DNA from: Rhodococcus sp. B7740
GTDB taxonomy: Bacteria; Actinomycetota; Actinomycetes; Mycobacteriales; Mycobacteriaceae
Direction of reading: 5' to 3'
DNA: 64,000 nucleotides
Assembly: GCF_000954115.1 (NCBI RefSeq)
Contig: NZ_CP010797.1
Location: forward strand, 2,046,001-2,110,000
The position numbers and the translations under genes are program-made. Below the pieces are notes generated by a model, which had not been told where the DNA came from, ran no database searches, and worked only from the letters and a program-made list of their open reading frames with translations. This document shows, piece after piece, positions 54,650 through 63,830 of this stretch (positions are counted from its first letter, which is position 1; every line of letters begins with the position of its first letter).

Positions 54650-55791
54650 CCACGTCCGAGCGGCAACGGAACTCCACCGACGTCATCGTGATCGGCGGCG
54701 GAATCGGGGGTGTCTCGCTCGGCTACGAACTCGCGAGCGACCGACGCGTCACACTGCTCGAGCGCGAATCGACCCTGGCCTTCCACACCACCGGACGTTC
54801 GGCCGCCCTGTTCCTGGAAACCTACGGCAACAGCACCATTCGGGCCCTGACGACGGCCAGCCGGGCCTTTCTGGTCGACCCGCCGGAGCACTTCCGAACC
54901 GAGCTGCTGGCCCCGCGTCCGCTGTTGCAGTTCGCGGCCATCGGGCGAGGCGACGCGCTCGAGGCAATGTATGCGGACGTCAGCCGACTGACACCCGACG
55001 CCCGATTGGTCACCCCGACCGACGCGCGCACACTCTTTCCGCCACTGCGCCCCGACCTGATCGATTGTGCACTCTACGAACCACATTCGATGGAGGTCGA
55101 CGTCCACGCGCTGCACCAGGGTTTCGTACGGGGGTTGCGCGATCGAGGTGGACAGGTCCACACCGGGACAGGCGTGACGCAGCTCGGACGCGTCGACGGA
55201 TTGTGGCACGTGCACACCACGGACGGGTCGGTCCACACTGCTCCCCTCGTCGTCGACGCAGCAGGCGCGTGGGCGGACGTCGTGGGCGGCATGGCGGGTG
55301 CCGATCCGATCGGACTCGTCCCGATGCGTCGGTCGGTGTTCATGATCGCCGCGCCCGACGATCTCGACACCGCGAATCTGGCGACGTTGAGCGATATGGA
55401 CGAGAAGTTCTACATCAAACCCGAAGGCGCACAACTCTTGTGCTCCCCTGCAGACGAGACACCCACCGAGCCGAGTGACGCGCGCCCCGACGAGTTGGAG
55501 ATCGCGCGGGCGTTCGACGACATCGCCGAGGCCACCACACTGACGGGCCGGCATCTGCGCTCGTCCTGGGCGGGTCTGCGCAGTTTCGTTCCCGATCGCA
55601 CCCCGGTCGTGGGCTTCGACCCGAGCATCGAAGGCTTCTTCTGGTGCGCCGGTCAGGGTGGGTACGGAATCCAGACCTGTGCGGCACTGGCACGAGTCGG
55701 CGCGGCAATCGTTCGCGGAGAACCGCTTCCGATCGACGTGACTGCGCGCGGACTGCGGGCGGAAGACTTGGCTCCGCAGCGCTTCGGGTGA
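54646..55791 (+). CDS. FAD-dependent oxidoreductase, DAO family (amino acid dehydrogenase-like)
   Basis: A 381-residue flavoenzyme with the N-terminal FAD motif VIVIGGGIGGVSLGYELAS, then FHTTGRSAALFLETYGN, VDAAGAWAD and the C-terminal GFFWCAGQGGYGIQTCAALA. This pattern resembles D-amino acid dehydrogenases such as DauA. The coupled Lrp regulator supports amino acid oxidation; the substrate is unknown. GGGAG precedes the start. Confidence 0.87.
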   Translation: MTTSERQRNSTDVIVIGGGIGGVSLGYELASDRRVTLLERESTLAFHTTGRSAALFLETYGNSTIRALTTASRAFLVDPPEHFRTELLAPRPLLQFAAIGRGDALEAMYADVSRLTPDARLVTPTDARTLFPPLRPDLIDCALYEPHSMEVDVHALHQGFVRGLRDRGGQVHTGTGVTQLGRVDGLWHVHTTDGSVHTAPLVVDAAGAWADVVGGMAGADPIGLVPMRRSVFMIAAPDDLDTANLATLSDMDEKFYIKPEGAQLLCSPADETPTEPSDARPDELEIARAFDDIAEATTLTGRHLRSSWAGLRSFVPDRTPVVGFDPSIEGFFWCAGQGGYGIQTCAALARVGAAIVRGEPLPIDVTARGLRAEDLAPQRFG

Positions 55792-55826
55792 GAGGCGCTT
55801 CGCGCCACGTGCACGAAAACTCGACC

Positions 55827-55849
55827 CCTGCTACGAAGTTCCACTCACG
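55827..55849. repeat. Family B repeat, copy 2 (half element)
   Basis: Twenty-two bases identical to part of the hairpin at 45353-45400, again between convergent genes (stops at 55791 and 55860). The left side here (CGTGCACGAAAACTCG at about 55808) pairs only partly, giving an imperfect hairpin. Confidence 0.65.
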
Positions 55850-55859
55850 ACGTCTACCG

Positions 55860-56477
55860 TCATCCGGCGACTACGCGTCGTAGATCGCGCAGCGTGGTTC
55901 GGTAGATGTCCACCAGGTCGGCGTCCTGCCCGGCATCGATGCGCTCGGCCCAGTCGTCGAAGGCGATTCGCATGGCCATCCCGGCACCCTCGATCAGCAA
56001 TCGTGCGTACGAACGTGATTCGTGGCCATCGAGCTTGGCGGCCACCGAGTCGGTGACGCGACACAGCGTCATGGCGTCGGTCGCGAAGGCGGCGGACCGC
56101 AGGTGATCGTCGCGCCCGATCAGCCGTCGGGTACGCAGTAGTCGATCTCGCGCTTCGTGCGGTGCCGCGGATAATCGTTCGACGGATCGCTCGTACAGTG
56201 CTTCGATAGCTGCAAGGGTGATGTTCGCGGGGGCCGTCGATGCCAGCCAGGCGTCGATGTCGAGTTCGAACTCCGGGGCGAGCCCGAGAACCGACTCTTC
56301 CTTGGATGCGAAGCTGCGAAAGAACGTGCTGGGTGATACTCCGGCCCGACGTGCGATTTGGTCGACCGTCGTTGCTGCGCAACCCTGCGTCTCGAACAGT
56401 TCGAGCGCGGCACGGGTGATCTCGAGCTGGGTTTCCCGGCGACGTCGCTCTCGCAGGTCCGGCACGTGCTCGCTCAT
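55860..56477 (-). CDS. TetR-family transcriptional regulator
   Basis: A 205-residue repressor with a TetR helix-turn-helix (ITRAALELFETQGCAATTVD, IARRAGVSPSTFFRSFASKE) and a C-terminal ligand domain. It is divergent from the DHA2 exporter at 56625, with inverted repeats in the gap, the usual arrangement for a drug- or metabolite-sensing repressor of an efflux pump. Confidence 0.92.
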   Translation of the reverse strand: MSEHVPDLRERRRRETQLEITRAALELFETQGCAATTVDQIARRAGVSPSTFFRSFASKEESVLGLAPEFELDIDAWLASTAPANITLAAIEALYERSVERLSAAPHEARDRLLRTRRLIGRDDHLRSAAFATDAMTLCRVTDSVAAKLDGHESRSYARLLIEGAGMAMRIAFDDWAERIDAGQDADLVDIYRTTLRDLRRVVAG

Positions 56478-56515
56478 CGTCCTCCACCCATCGCCTACTT
56501 CTCTGTATTCTCGCC

Positions 56516-56555
56516 GTCAACTTACCAGCAATGTTCAAGTTGACAGTCACTGTCA
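56516..56555. promoter_or_regulatory. Candidate TetR operator between tetR and the DHA2 exporter
   Basis: Two overlapping dyads: GTCAACTT-N13-AAGTTGAC (56516-56544) and TGACAGT-C-ACTGTCA (56541-56555), in the 147-base divergent promoter region. Confidence 0.6.
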
Positions 56556-56624
56556 CAATGAGTCAGGCTGTCACAGCACGACCTTTTCTCCACACTTGAA
56601 CCCATACGCGAAAGTTCCCGACAC

Positions 56625-58094
56625 ATGACCACACCTGAGACCGACCACGCACCCGACGCGCAGCTCGCGCCGGGAAGCAAGTTGCTGATCGGCATCCTCG
56701 TCATCGCAGCGTTCGTCATGATCCTCAACGAGACGATCATGAGCGTGGCGCTCCCTACCCTGATGGTCGACCTGAGCATCACGGCAACGACGGCGCAGTG
56801 GCTCACCACCGGATTCCTGCTGACCATGGCCGTGGTCATTCCCATCACGGGGTATCTGTTCCAGAGATTCACGTTGCGTCAGGTCTTCGTGGCAGCGATG
56901 ACGCTGTTCACCGTCGGCACGCTGCTCGCGGCATCCGCCCCGGGCTTCGAGCTGCTCCTGCTCGGACGCATCACCCAGGCCAGCGGCACGGCCATCATGT
57001 TGCCGTTGCTCATGACGACGGTGCTCACCGTCGTCCCTGCGCACAAGCGCGGCGCGATGATGGGAATCATCTCGATCGTCATCGCCGTCGCTCCGGCCGT
57101 CGGCCCGACGATCTCGGGAGTCATCCTCGATTCGCTGAACTGGCGTTGGATGTTCTGGCTCGTTCTCCCCATCGCACTGATCGCATTCGCGATCGGTACC
57201 ACGCTGGTGAAGAACGTGACGCAAACCGGTCGGCCTTCGTTCGATCCCCCATCGGTGGTGTTGTCCGCGTTGGCGTTCGGCGGCATCGTCTACGGCCTGA
57301 GCAGCCTGGGACATTCGGCCGAAGAATCGGTGGTACCGGTATGGCTACCACTGGCGGTCGGTGTGATCGCACTGCTGGTGTTCGTGCTGCGTCAGATCTC
57401 GCGCCAGGACCGTGGCGGCGCACTGTTGGACATGCGACCGTTCCGCACCACCACGTTCAGCATCGGCCTCGGCATGATCGCGATCTCGATGATGGCCCTG
57501 TTCGGTGCGCTGATCCTGCTGCCGATGTACCTGCAGAACGTCCGCGGCCTCGACACACTCGACACCGGCCTGATGCTGCTCCCCGGCGGATTGCTGATGG
57601 GCCTGCTCGCTCCGTTCGTCGGCCGCATCTTCGACCGAGTCGGGCCGCGCCCGTTGGTGATTCCTGGAGCCATCGTGATGAGCGCCGCCCTGTGGTCGAT
57701 GACCGTGCTCGACGCGCAGACCGCCCTGCCTGTGGTGATCGGCATCCACATGCTTCTCTCGGCGGGACTCGCCTTCATCATGACGCCACTGATGACATCG
57801 GCACTGGGTTCGCTGCCCACCCCGCTGTACTCGCACGGAAGCGCAATCTTCAACACGGTGCAGCAGTTGGCTGGCGCTGCCGGAACCGCGCTCTTCGTCA
57901 CCGTGATGTCGAACACCGCGGCGGCCCGAATCTCCGACGGCGCAACCCAGCTCGGCGGTTCGGAGGCCGGCATCCATGCCGCGTTCCTCTACGGCGGTGC
58001 GGTATCTCTGGTGGCGGTGGCGGCGTCGTTCTTCATCCGCGCTACGGGACGCAAGGATGTCGACGAGGTCGCTCCCGTACAGCCGGTGCACTGA
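56625..58094 (+). CDS. DHA2-family MFS exporter (14 TM)
   Basis: A 489-residue drug:H+ antiporter-2 type transporter with about 14 helices. It has LNETIMSVALPTLMVDL in helix 1, WLTTGFLLTMAVVIPITGYL in helix 2 and the antiporter motif AVAPAVGPTISGVILDS in helix 5. Regulated most likely by the divergent TetR. The substrate is unknown. Its stop is one base from the stop of the convergent fused E1 gene, with no room for a terminator. Confidence 0.92.
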   Translation: MTTPETDHAPDAQLAPGSKLLIGILVIAAFVMILNETIMSVALPTLMVDLSITATTAQWLTTGFLLTMAVVIPITGYLFQRFTLRQVFVAAMTLFTVGTLLAASAPGFELLLLGRITQASGTAIMLPLLMTTVLTVVPAHKRGAMMGIISIVIAVAPAVGPTISGVILDSLNWRWMFWLVLPIALIAFAIGTTLVKNVTQTGRPSFDPPSVVLSALAFGGIVYGLSSLGHSAEESVVPVWLPLAVGVIALLVFVLRQISRQDRGGALLDMRPFRTTTFSIGLGMIAISMMALFGALILLPMYLQNVRGLDTLDTGLMLLPGGLLMGLLAPFVGRIFDRVGPRPLVIPGAIVMSAALWSMTVLDAQTALPVVIGIHMLLSAGLAFIMTPLMTSALGSLPTPLYSHGSAIFNTVQQLAGAAGTALFVTVMSNTAAARISDGATQLGGSEAGIHAAFLYGGAVSLVAVAASFFIRATGRKDVDEVAPVQPVH

Positions 58095-58095
58095 G

Positions 58096-60243
58096 TCAAT
58101 CCGATTCGACCATCTCCAACGCCGCAGAGACGATCTCGTCTTCCGACAGGAGGACGAGATCGGCTGCGGCGCCCAGCGGTACGAACGAATTCTTGCTCGC
58201 CACTCGGCGGACCGTACCCGCGTAGCCACCCTCGACGAGAGCCGTCACGACGCCTTCTCCCACTCCCCCGTCGTGTCGGGTCTCGTCCGCGATCAACACG
58301 CGATCGAAGCCGTCGAGCCGGCGCAGAAGGTCGTCGACCGGCAGCGGAACGATCCAGCGCAGATCGACGATCGTCGCGCCGATCCCTCGCTCACGCAACC
58401 TCGATGCCGCACGCCTGCTCATCACCACCCCGTTACCGAAGGTGACGATGGCCAGATCGTCACCGTCCGAATGGATTGCGGTGGTGGCGAACTCGGCGGA
58501 CGCGTCGTCGGCGCACCGCAACTCTCCGTCGCCGTCGTCCAGATCGACGCGGTGGTACAGCGCTATCGGCTCCAGAAAGACGCAGACCCGTCCCTCCTCC
58601 ACGGCCAGCGCGACACACGTCCGCAGCAGCGCGGCGGCCTCGGCCGCGGAACTCGGAACCGCCACGACGATGCCCGGAACATCACGCAGAACCGCTACCG
58701 CGTTGTCGTTGTGAAAGTGCCCGCCGAAACCGCGCTGATACGCCAGACCGGCGATGCGCACGACCATCCCGTTGCTGAACTGCGAATCGGAGAAGAACTC
58801 GAGCGACGCGGCCTCACCGCGCAGCTGATCCTCGGCATTGTGCAGGTACGCCAGATACTGAATCTCGGGTATCGGGACGAATCCTGCCAGCGCAGCACCG
58901 AGGGCGGTGCCGAGCACCGTCTGCTCGTCGAGAAGCGTGTCGAAAACCCTTGCTGCGCCGTACTTCTTGCGCAAACCCTTCGTGACTCCGTAGACGCCGC
59001 CCTTGACGGCCACGTCCTCCCCGAACACCAGGACCTCCGGCCGCGCCGCCATGATGTCGGTGAGCGTCCTGTTGATCATGGCGGCGAGCGTCAGCCGCGG
59101 CCCGCTCTGTGCCGGTCGCAGGCTCTGCTCGGTCGCGGCCACCGCGATCGGTCTCCGTTCGGTGAGCGGAGCCATCACCGCCTCGGCGGTGGCCAGGCGC
59201 GACGACGCCCCGGACCGCAGCGACTCGACCATCGCCTCGGCCTCGCTCATCACGGTCTCGCGCATTGCCTCGTAGCGGCCCTCGACGTCGGCTGCCGAGA
59301 GCACACCGGCCCCGATCAGCGCACGTGCGCAGGCGAGCAACGGATCTCGTGCATAGTCGCCGACGATGTCCGCATTGGTGCGGTACGCAAGCTCGGCGTC
59401 GGATCCGGCGTGGCCCATCAACCGCACCGTCTCGAGATGCACCATCACCGGCCGACGCCCCGACCGCACCGCGGCGACAGCGGCGTCCACGGTTCGCATC
59501 AGCGCGACCGGGTCGGTCCCGTCGGCTCGCACGTACTCGATCGACGGAAATCGGCTGAGCGACCGCTCGATCCAGCCCCGCGGTGACCGGGTACTGATTC
59601 CGATGCCGTTGTCCTCGCAGACGAGGAGGATCGGCATCGGAATCGACTGGTGGGCACAGTATGCAGCCGAATTGAGCGCACCCACCGTCGTCGAATGATT
59701 GGCGGAGGCATCGCCGAAGCTGCACACCACGATGGCGTCCTCGGGCCATGGCGTTCGGTGGCGCAGCGCCTTCGCGCGCCCCAGCGCGAATGCCAGACCG
59801 ACCGCGCGCGGGACCTGCGACCCGATGGTGGACGTCTGCGGCACGATGCCCAGATCGGGGTGCCCGAACACCTTGTGCCGCCCGCGGGAGATGGGGTCGC
59901 GGGTGGAGGCGACCAAGCCGGCCAGCACGTCGTGGATCGGATTCGACCCCAAATGCTGTTGTGCGCGTGCGGCATGGAAGCCGCCGGAGCGGTAGTGCAG
60001 CAGTGCCGGGTCGGTGACCGTCGTCGCGGCACCGACGGCTGCATTCGACTCGTGCCCGGACGATCCGATGGTGTAGTAGCCGAAGCCCGTCGATTGCAAC
60101 CAGCGGGCTGCGAAGTCCAGGTGCCGACTGGCGAGCTGCGCATCGAAGTACCTCAGCACACGATCCGGATCGGCGAGCTCCGGTCCGCTCGTCGCCGCGA
60201 CCCGAATCCGGTCCAGGAAATGCGCGTCGATCGCTTCCGCCAC
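58096..60243 (-). CDS. Fused E1 alpha-beta keto acid dehydrogenase-type enzyme
   Basis: A 715-residue thiamine-diphosphate enzyme that joins E1-alpha (about 1-365) and E1-beta (about 385-715) in one chain. The alpha part has the ThDP motif GDASANHSTTVG... CEDNGIGIS; the beta part has VFGEDVAVKGGVYGVTKGL, PEIQYLAY and the C-terminal IVDLRWIVPL. It is the last gene after bkdA-bkdB-bkdC, so the operon holds two E1 enzymes and one E2. It may use the same E2 for a different keto acid or act without it. Confidence 0.88.
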   Translation of the reverse strand: MAEAIDAHFLDRIRVAATSGPELADPDRVLRYFDAQLASRHLDFAARWLQSTGFGYYTIGSSGHESNAAVGAATTVTDPALLHYRSGGFHAARAQQHLGSNPIHDVLAGLVASTRDPISRGRHKVFGHPDLGIVPQTSTIGSQVPRAVGLAFALGRAKALRHRTPWPEDAIVVCSFGDASANHSTTVGALNSAAYCAHQSIPMPILLVCEDNGIGISTRSPRGWIERSLSRFPSIEYVRADGTDPVALMRTVDAAVAAVRSGRRPVMVHLETVRLMGHAGSDAELAYRTNADIVGDYARDPLLACARALIGAGVLSAADVEGRYEAMRETVMSEAEAMVESLRSGASSRLATAEAVMAPLTERRPIAVAATEQSLRPAQSGPRLTLAAMINRTLTDIMAARPEVLVFGEDVAVKGGVYGVTKGLRKKYGAARVFDTLLDEQTVLGTALGAALAGFVPIPEIQYLAYLHNAEDQLRGEAASLEFFSDSQFSNGMVVRIAGLAYQRGFGGHFHNDNAVAVLRDVPGIVVAVPSSAAEAAALLRTCVALAVEEGRVCVFLEPIALYHRVDLDDGDGELRCADDASAEFATTAIHSDGDDLAIVTFGNGVVMSRRAASRLRERGIGATIVDLRWIVPLPVDDLLRRLDGFDRVLIADETRHDGGVGEGVVTALVEGGYAGTVRRVASKNSFVPLGAAADLVLLSEDEIVSAALEMVESD

Positions 60244-60280
60244 GCAAGCCCCTTTTCTTCACACGGTACGAGCCGGAAAA

Positions 60281-61573
60281 TCAGCCCAGCGCGATCATAT
60301 CCACCGGGCTGCTCAACAACCGGCCGACGAGCGCGAGAAACTGCGATCCTTGCTGCCCGTCGACGAGGCGATGGTCGAACGAGAGCGACAGTGTCGTCAC
60401 CGACCGTAGTGCGATCTCGCCCTCGTGCTCCCACGGCATGCGGCGAATCGAGCCGAAACAGAGGATGGCAGCCTCGCCGGGGTTGAGGATCGGCGTACCG
60501 GCGTCGACTCCGAAGACCCCGACGTTGGTGATGGTGATCGTGCCGTCGGCGAGATCGGCCGGACTGCTCTTGCCTTCCTTGGCCGTCCGCGTCAGATCCG
60601 ACAGTGCGCGGGCGATGTCCACCAGAGACTTCTCGTGAGCGTCCTTGATGTTCGGCACCATCAACCCGCGCGGAGTTGCGGCGGCGATACCGAGGTTGAC
60701 GTAATGCTTGGTCACTATCTCCTGACTCGTCTCGTCCCACGAGGAGTTGAGCGACGGATTCGATTTGAGCGCAACGAGAACCGCCTTGGCGACCAGAGCC
60801 AGCGGGGTCAGACGAACGTCGGCGAAGTGAGCGGACGCACGGAGGGAGTCCAGCAGAGTGAGAGTTTCGGTGACGTCGACGGTGACGAACTCGGTGACGT
60901 GCGGAGCGGTGAACGCGCTGCGCACCATCGCCTCCGCGGTGTGTTTGCGGACTCCCTTGATCGGGGTCCGTTCTTCGCGGCCGGTCCGTTGCGGGGTCCG
61001 CACCTCTGTCGGGTCCTCACCCTTCAGGTAGGTCTCGACGTCTTCGCGCGTGACGTCACCACGGCTTCCCGTTGCGGGCACCTCGGCCAGGTCGACGGCG
61101 TTGTCCTTGGCCATCTTTCGTACCGGTGGCGCAGCCAGCGGTTTCCCGTTCCGTCCGGTCGGTGTCGGGGTGGCCGGTGCTGCACCTCGGCCGCCGCGTC
61201 GACTGGAGCCTTCCTTCGCCACGCCGTAGCCGACGAGAACCGGAACGCGCTCGTCCCCGTCTTCGGCGGGAACCGTCATGTCCACATCGGGAACGGCAGG
61301 CTCCGACTCGGCACCGCCCTCGTCGTCGCCACCGACCCTGATGTCGATGATCGGTACGCCGACCTCGACGGTGTCACCCTCCGACACGTGAAGGGCGGCA
61401 ACGACCCCGGCGAACGGTGAGGGAAGTTCGACGGCGGCCTTGGCCGTTTCGACCTCGGCGATGTTCTGATTCAGCTCGATGGTGTCACCGACGGCGACGA
61501 GCCAGGTCAGCAGATCGGCTTCGGTGAGTCCTTCCCCGAGGTCGGGCAACGGAAAGCTCTTGATGGTGGGCAT
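60281..61573 (-). CDS. bkdC: Branched-chain keto acid dehydrogenase E2
   Basis: Lipoyl acyltransferase core of the complex, 430 residues. One lipoyl domain (K45 in VETAKAAVE), a Pro/Gly/charged linker, a peripheral-subunit-binding domain (PPVRKMAKDNAVDLAEVPAT, about 150-190) and a catalytic domain with the active-site His in SFDHRLVDGQQG. It lies between bkdB and the fused E1. No E3 (lpd) gene is visible in the window. Confidence 0.93.
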   Translation of the reverse strand: MPTIKSFPLPDLGEGLTEADLLTWLVAVGDTIELNQNIAEVETAKAAVELPSPFAGVVAALHVSEGDTVEVGVPIIDIRVGGDDEGGAESEPAVPDVDMTVPAEDGDERVPVLVGYGVAKEGSSRRGGRGAAPATPTPTGRNGKPLAAPPVRKMAKDNAVDLAEVPATGSRGDVTREDVETYLKGEDPTEVRTPQRTGREERTPIKGVRKHTAEAMVRSAFTAPHVTEFVTVDVTETLTLLDSLRASAHFADVRLTPLALVAKAVLVALKSNPSLNSSWDETSQEIVTKHYVNLGIAAATPRGLMVPNIKDAHEKSLVDIARALSDLTRTAKEGKSSPADLADGTITITNVGVFGVDAGTPILNPGEAAILCFGSIRRMPWEHEGEIALRSVTTLSLSFDHRLVDGQQGSQFLALVGRLLSSPVDMIALG

Positions 61574-61621
61574 CGTCGAATCCTGTTCGGTACGTATCGG
61601 CGGCGGTCGGTGAGCGCGAGG

Positions 61622-62617
61622 TCAGTGCGAGCGGCAGCGGTCGACTGCGTCGAGAATCCGGTCGACATCGGGAAGGAAGAATCGCTCCAGTTTCGATGCC
61701 GGGTACGGAGTGCCGAAGCCACCGACGCGCAACACCGGCGCCTCGAGGTTGTAGAAGCACCGTTCGGAGATTCGAGCTGCGATCTCCGAACCGAGTCCCA
61801 TGAACACCGGTGCCTCATGGGTGACGACGAGACGCCCGGTCTTGCGGACCGAGGCCTCGATGGTCTCGAAGTCGATGGGCGAGAGCGAGCGAAGATCGAT
61901 GACCTCGATCGACACTCCCTCGTGGGCAGCGACTTCGGCGGCCTTGCGTGCGGTGGCGACGAGTGGTCCGTACGCGATCAGGGTGACGTCGGTGCCCTCG
62001 GTGACCACCCGTGCCCGATGCAGCGGGTACGACGCGTCGGCATCGAGGTCGATGGGGCTCTTCTCCCAGTACCGACGCTTCGGCTCGAAGAACAACACCG
62101 GATCGTCGCTCGCGATGGCCTGCTGAATCATCGAGTAGCCGTCGGCAGCGTTGCTGCAGGTGACCACGCGAAGACCCGCGGTCTGCGCGAAGTATCCTTC
62201 GGGAGACTCCGAATGATGCTCCACGGCACCGATTCCGCCGCCGTAGGGCACCCGGATGGTCATCGGAATCTTGACGTTGCCACTGGTGCGGTAGTGCAAC
62301 TTCGCCACCTGCGAGACGATCTGGTCGAACGCCGGATAGATGAAACCGTCGAACTGAATCTCACACACCGGCCGAAAGCCTCGCATCGCGAGGCCGACGG
62401 CGGTGCCGATGATCCCCGATTCCGCCAGCGGCATGTCGAGTACTCGACCGGGACCGAAGTCCTTCTGCAGGCCGTCCGTGATGCGGAAGACACCGCCGAG
62501 CTTGCCGATGTCCTCGCCCATCAGCAGGACCTTCGGGTCGTTCTCCATCGCTCGTCGCAGACCTGCATTGATGGCCTTGCCCAACGGAAGACTGGTGGGC
62601 CGCTCCAGGGTGGTCAT
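61622..62617 (-). CDS. bkdB: Branched-chain keto acid dehydrogenase E1 beta
   Basis: Beta subunit of the E1 that decarboxylates branched-chain 2-oxo acids. The 331-residue protein has LMGEDIGKLGGVFRITDGLQ, DMPLAESGIIGTAVGLAMRG, EIQFDGFIYPAFDQIVSQVA and the C-terminal EVIDLRSLSPID typical of the family. The ATG overlaps the bkdA stop (ATGA). Confidence 0.94.
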   Translation of the reverse strand: MTTLERPTSLPLGKAINAGLRRAMENDPKVLLMGEDIGKLGGVFRITDGLQKDFGPGRVLDMPLAESGIIGTAVGLAMRGFRPVCEIQFDGFIYPAFDQIVSQVAKLHYRTSGNVKIPMTIRVPYGGGIGAVEHHSESPEGYFAQTAGLRVVTCSNAADGYSMIQQAIASDDPVLFFEPKRRYWEKSPIDLDADASYPLHRARVVTEGTDVTLIAYGPLVATARKAAEVAAHEGVSIEVIDLRSLSPIDFETIEASVRKTGRLVVTHEAPVFMGLGSEIAARISERCFYNLEAPVLRVGGFGTPYPASKLERFFLPDVDRILDAVDRCRSH

Positions 62618-63696
62618 GACGTAGCTCCTTCGAATCCGGCCTGGTACGAGGCGAATTGGGCGCGCTCGTCGTCGAGTAGGGGGTGGGGATCGGCGTAGAC
62701 GTTGTCGAACACCGACATCGCGGTCGGCTCGACGGTTTCGAGGCAGCCGCGGCGAAGCTCGGCTGCGACCTCATCGGCGGTGCGCTTCACCGAGGCGGCG
62801 AATGCGTCGTCGAACACGCCGATTCGCCTGAGCAACTTCTCGATTCGATCGATCGGATCCTTGACGCGCCATTCGTCGTCGGTGGCACCCGAGCGGTACC
62901 GCGTCGGATCGTCGGAGGTGGTGTGCGGGCCCATGCGGTAGGTGACGGCCTCGATGAGCGTCGGGCCGCTACCTTCGCGGGCGCGGGCGAGCGCTGCCCT
63001 GGTGACGGCCAGGACGGCGAGAACGTCGTTGCCGTCGACGCGCACCGACGGGATGCCGTATCCCTCACCGCGAGCGGCGATCGTGGCCTTCGTCTGCACC
63101 GTGACAGGTTCGGAGATGGCCCACTGGTTGTTCTGGCAGAAGAACACCACCGGTGCGTGGAAACTCGCGGCGAAGCCGAGTGCCTCGGAAATATCGCCCT
63201 GGCTGGTCGCGCCGTCGCCGAAGTAGGTGATGGCAGCGCCCTCGGCCCCCTCGAGTTGCATACCGATGGCGTAGCCGGTGGCGTGCAGGCCCTGAGATCC
63301 GACGATGATGGCCGGCGTCGTCATGCGGTATTCGTACGGGTCCCAGCCCGAGAGGGTCGATCCGCGCCAGAAGCGCAGCATCTGCGTCGGGTCGACGCCC
63401 CGGCAATAGGCGACCCCGTGCTCGCGGTAACTGGCGAACACGAAGTCCTCGGTGTCGAGAGCGCGGGCCGAACCGACCTGCGCCGCTTCCTGCCCGAGCA
63501 GCGGTGCCCACAACCCCAGTTCGCCCTGTCGCTGCAGTGCGGTCGCCTCGGTGTCGATGCGGCGAACGACCACGAGATCTCGGTACAAGTCCATCATCGC
63601 GGCCGTGTCGATGTCGGCGACCAGCGGCGAGTAGGTCTCGTTGCGGACCACCGTCCCAGATTCCTTTATCAGCTGTACCAGCGAGGTGGTAGTCAT
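62614..63696 (-). CDS. bkdA: Branched-chain keto acid dehydrogenase E1 alpha
   Basis: Alpha subunit of E1, 360 residues, with the ThDP-binding motif YFGDGATSQGDISEALGFAA running to CQNNQWAIS, and YRMGPHTTSDDPTRYR (phosphorylation-loop region). The ATG at 63696 was chosen over a longer upstream frame because GGAGAG precedes it and the upstream part enters the regulator's promoter. First gene of the bkd operon. Confidence 0.93.
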   Translation of the reverse strand: MTTTSLVQLIKESGTVVRNETYSPLVADIDTAAMMDLYRDLVVVRRIDTEATALQRQGELGLWAPLLGQEAAQVGSARALDTEDFVFASYREHGVAYCRGVDPTQMLRFWRGSTLSGWDPYEYRMTTPAIIVGSQGLHATGYAIGMQLEGAEGAAITYFGDGATSQGDISEALGFAASFHAPVVFFCQNNQWAISEPVTVQTKATIAARGEGYGIPSVRVDGNDVLAVLAVTRAALARAREGSGPTLIEAVTYRMGPHTTSDDPTRYRSGATDDEWRVKDPIDRIEKLLRRIGVFDDAFAASVKRTADEVAAELRRGCLETVEPTAMSVFDNVYADPHPLLDDERAQFASYQAGFEGATS

Positions 63697-63724
63697 GATC
63701 GTCGCACTCTCCGTCGTGATGTGA

Positions 63725-63800
63725 TGTCCTTCACAAGAACACCACCGACATCCACCCTGCACAAGTGATGACTTCACAACTGCGCAGTGTGCACAATATT
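63725..63800. promoter_or_regulatory. Repeated CACAA boxes between bkdA and the Lrp-type gene
   Basis: The divergent gap holds four similar boxes (CTTCACAAG, CTGCACAAG, CTTCACAAC, GTGCACAAT) between about 63730 and 63800, spaced about 16-27 bases. Multiple spaced half-sites are usual for Lrp-family proteins, so they may be the autoregulatory and bkd operator. Confidence 0.4.
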
Positions 63801-63830
63801 GGGTAACGACCGAGCGACAGGAAGTGCGCA

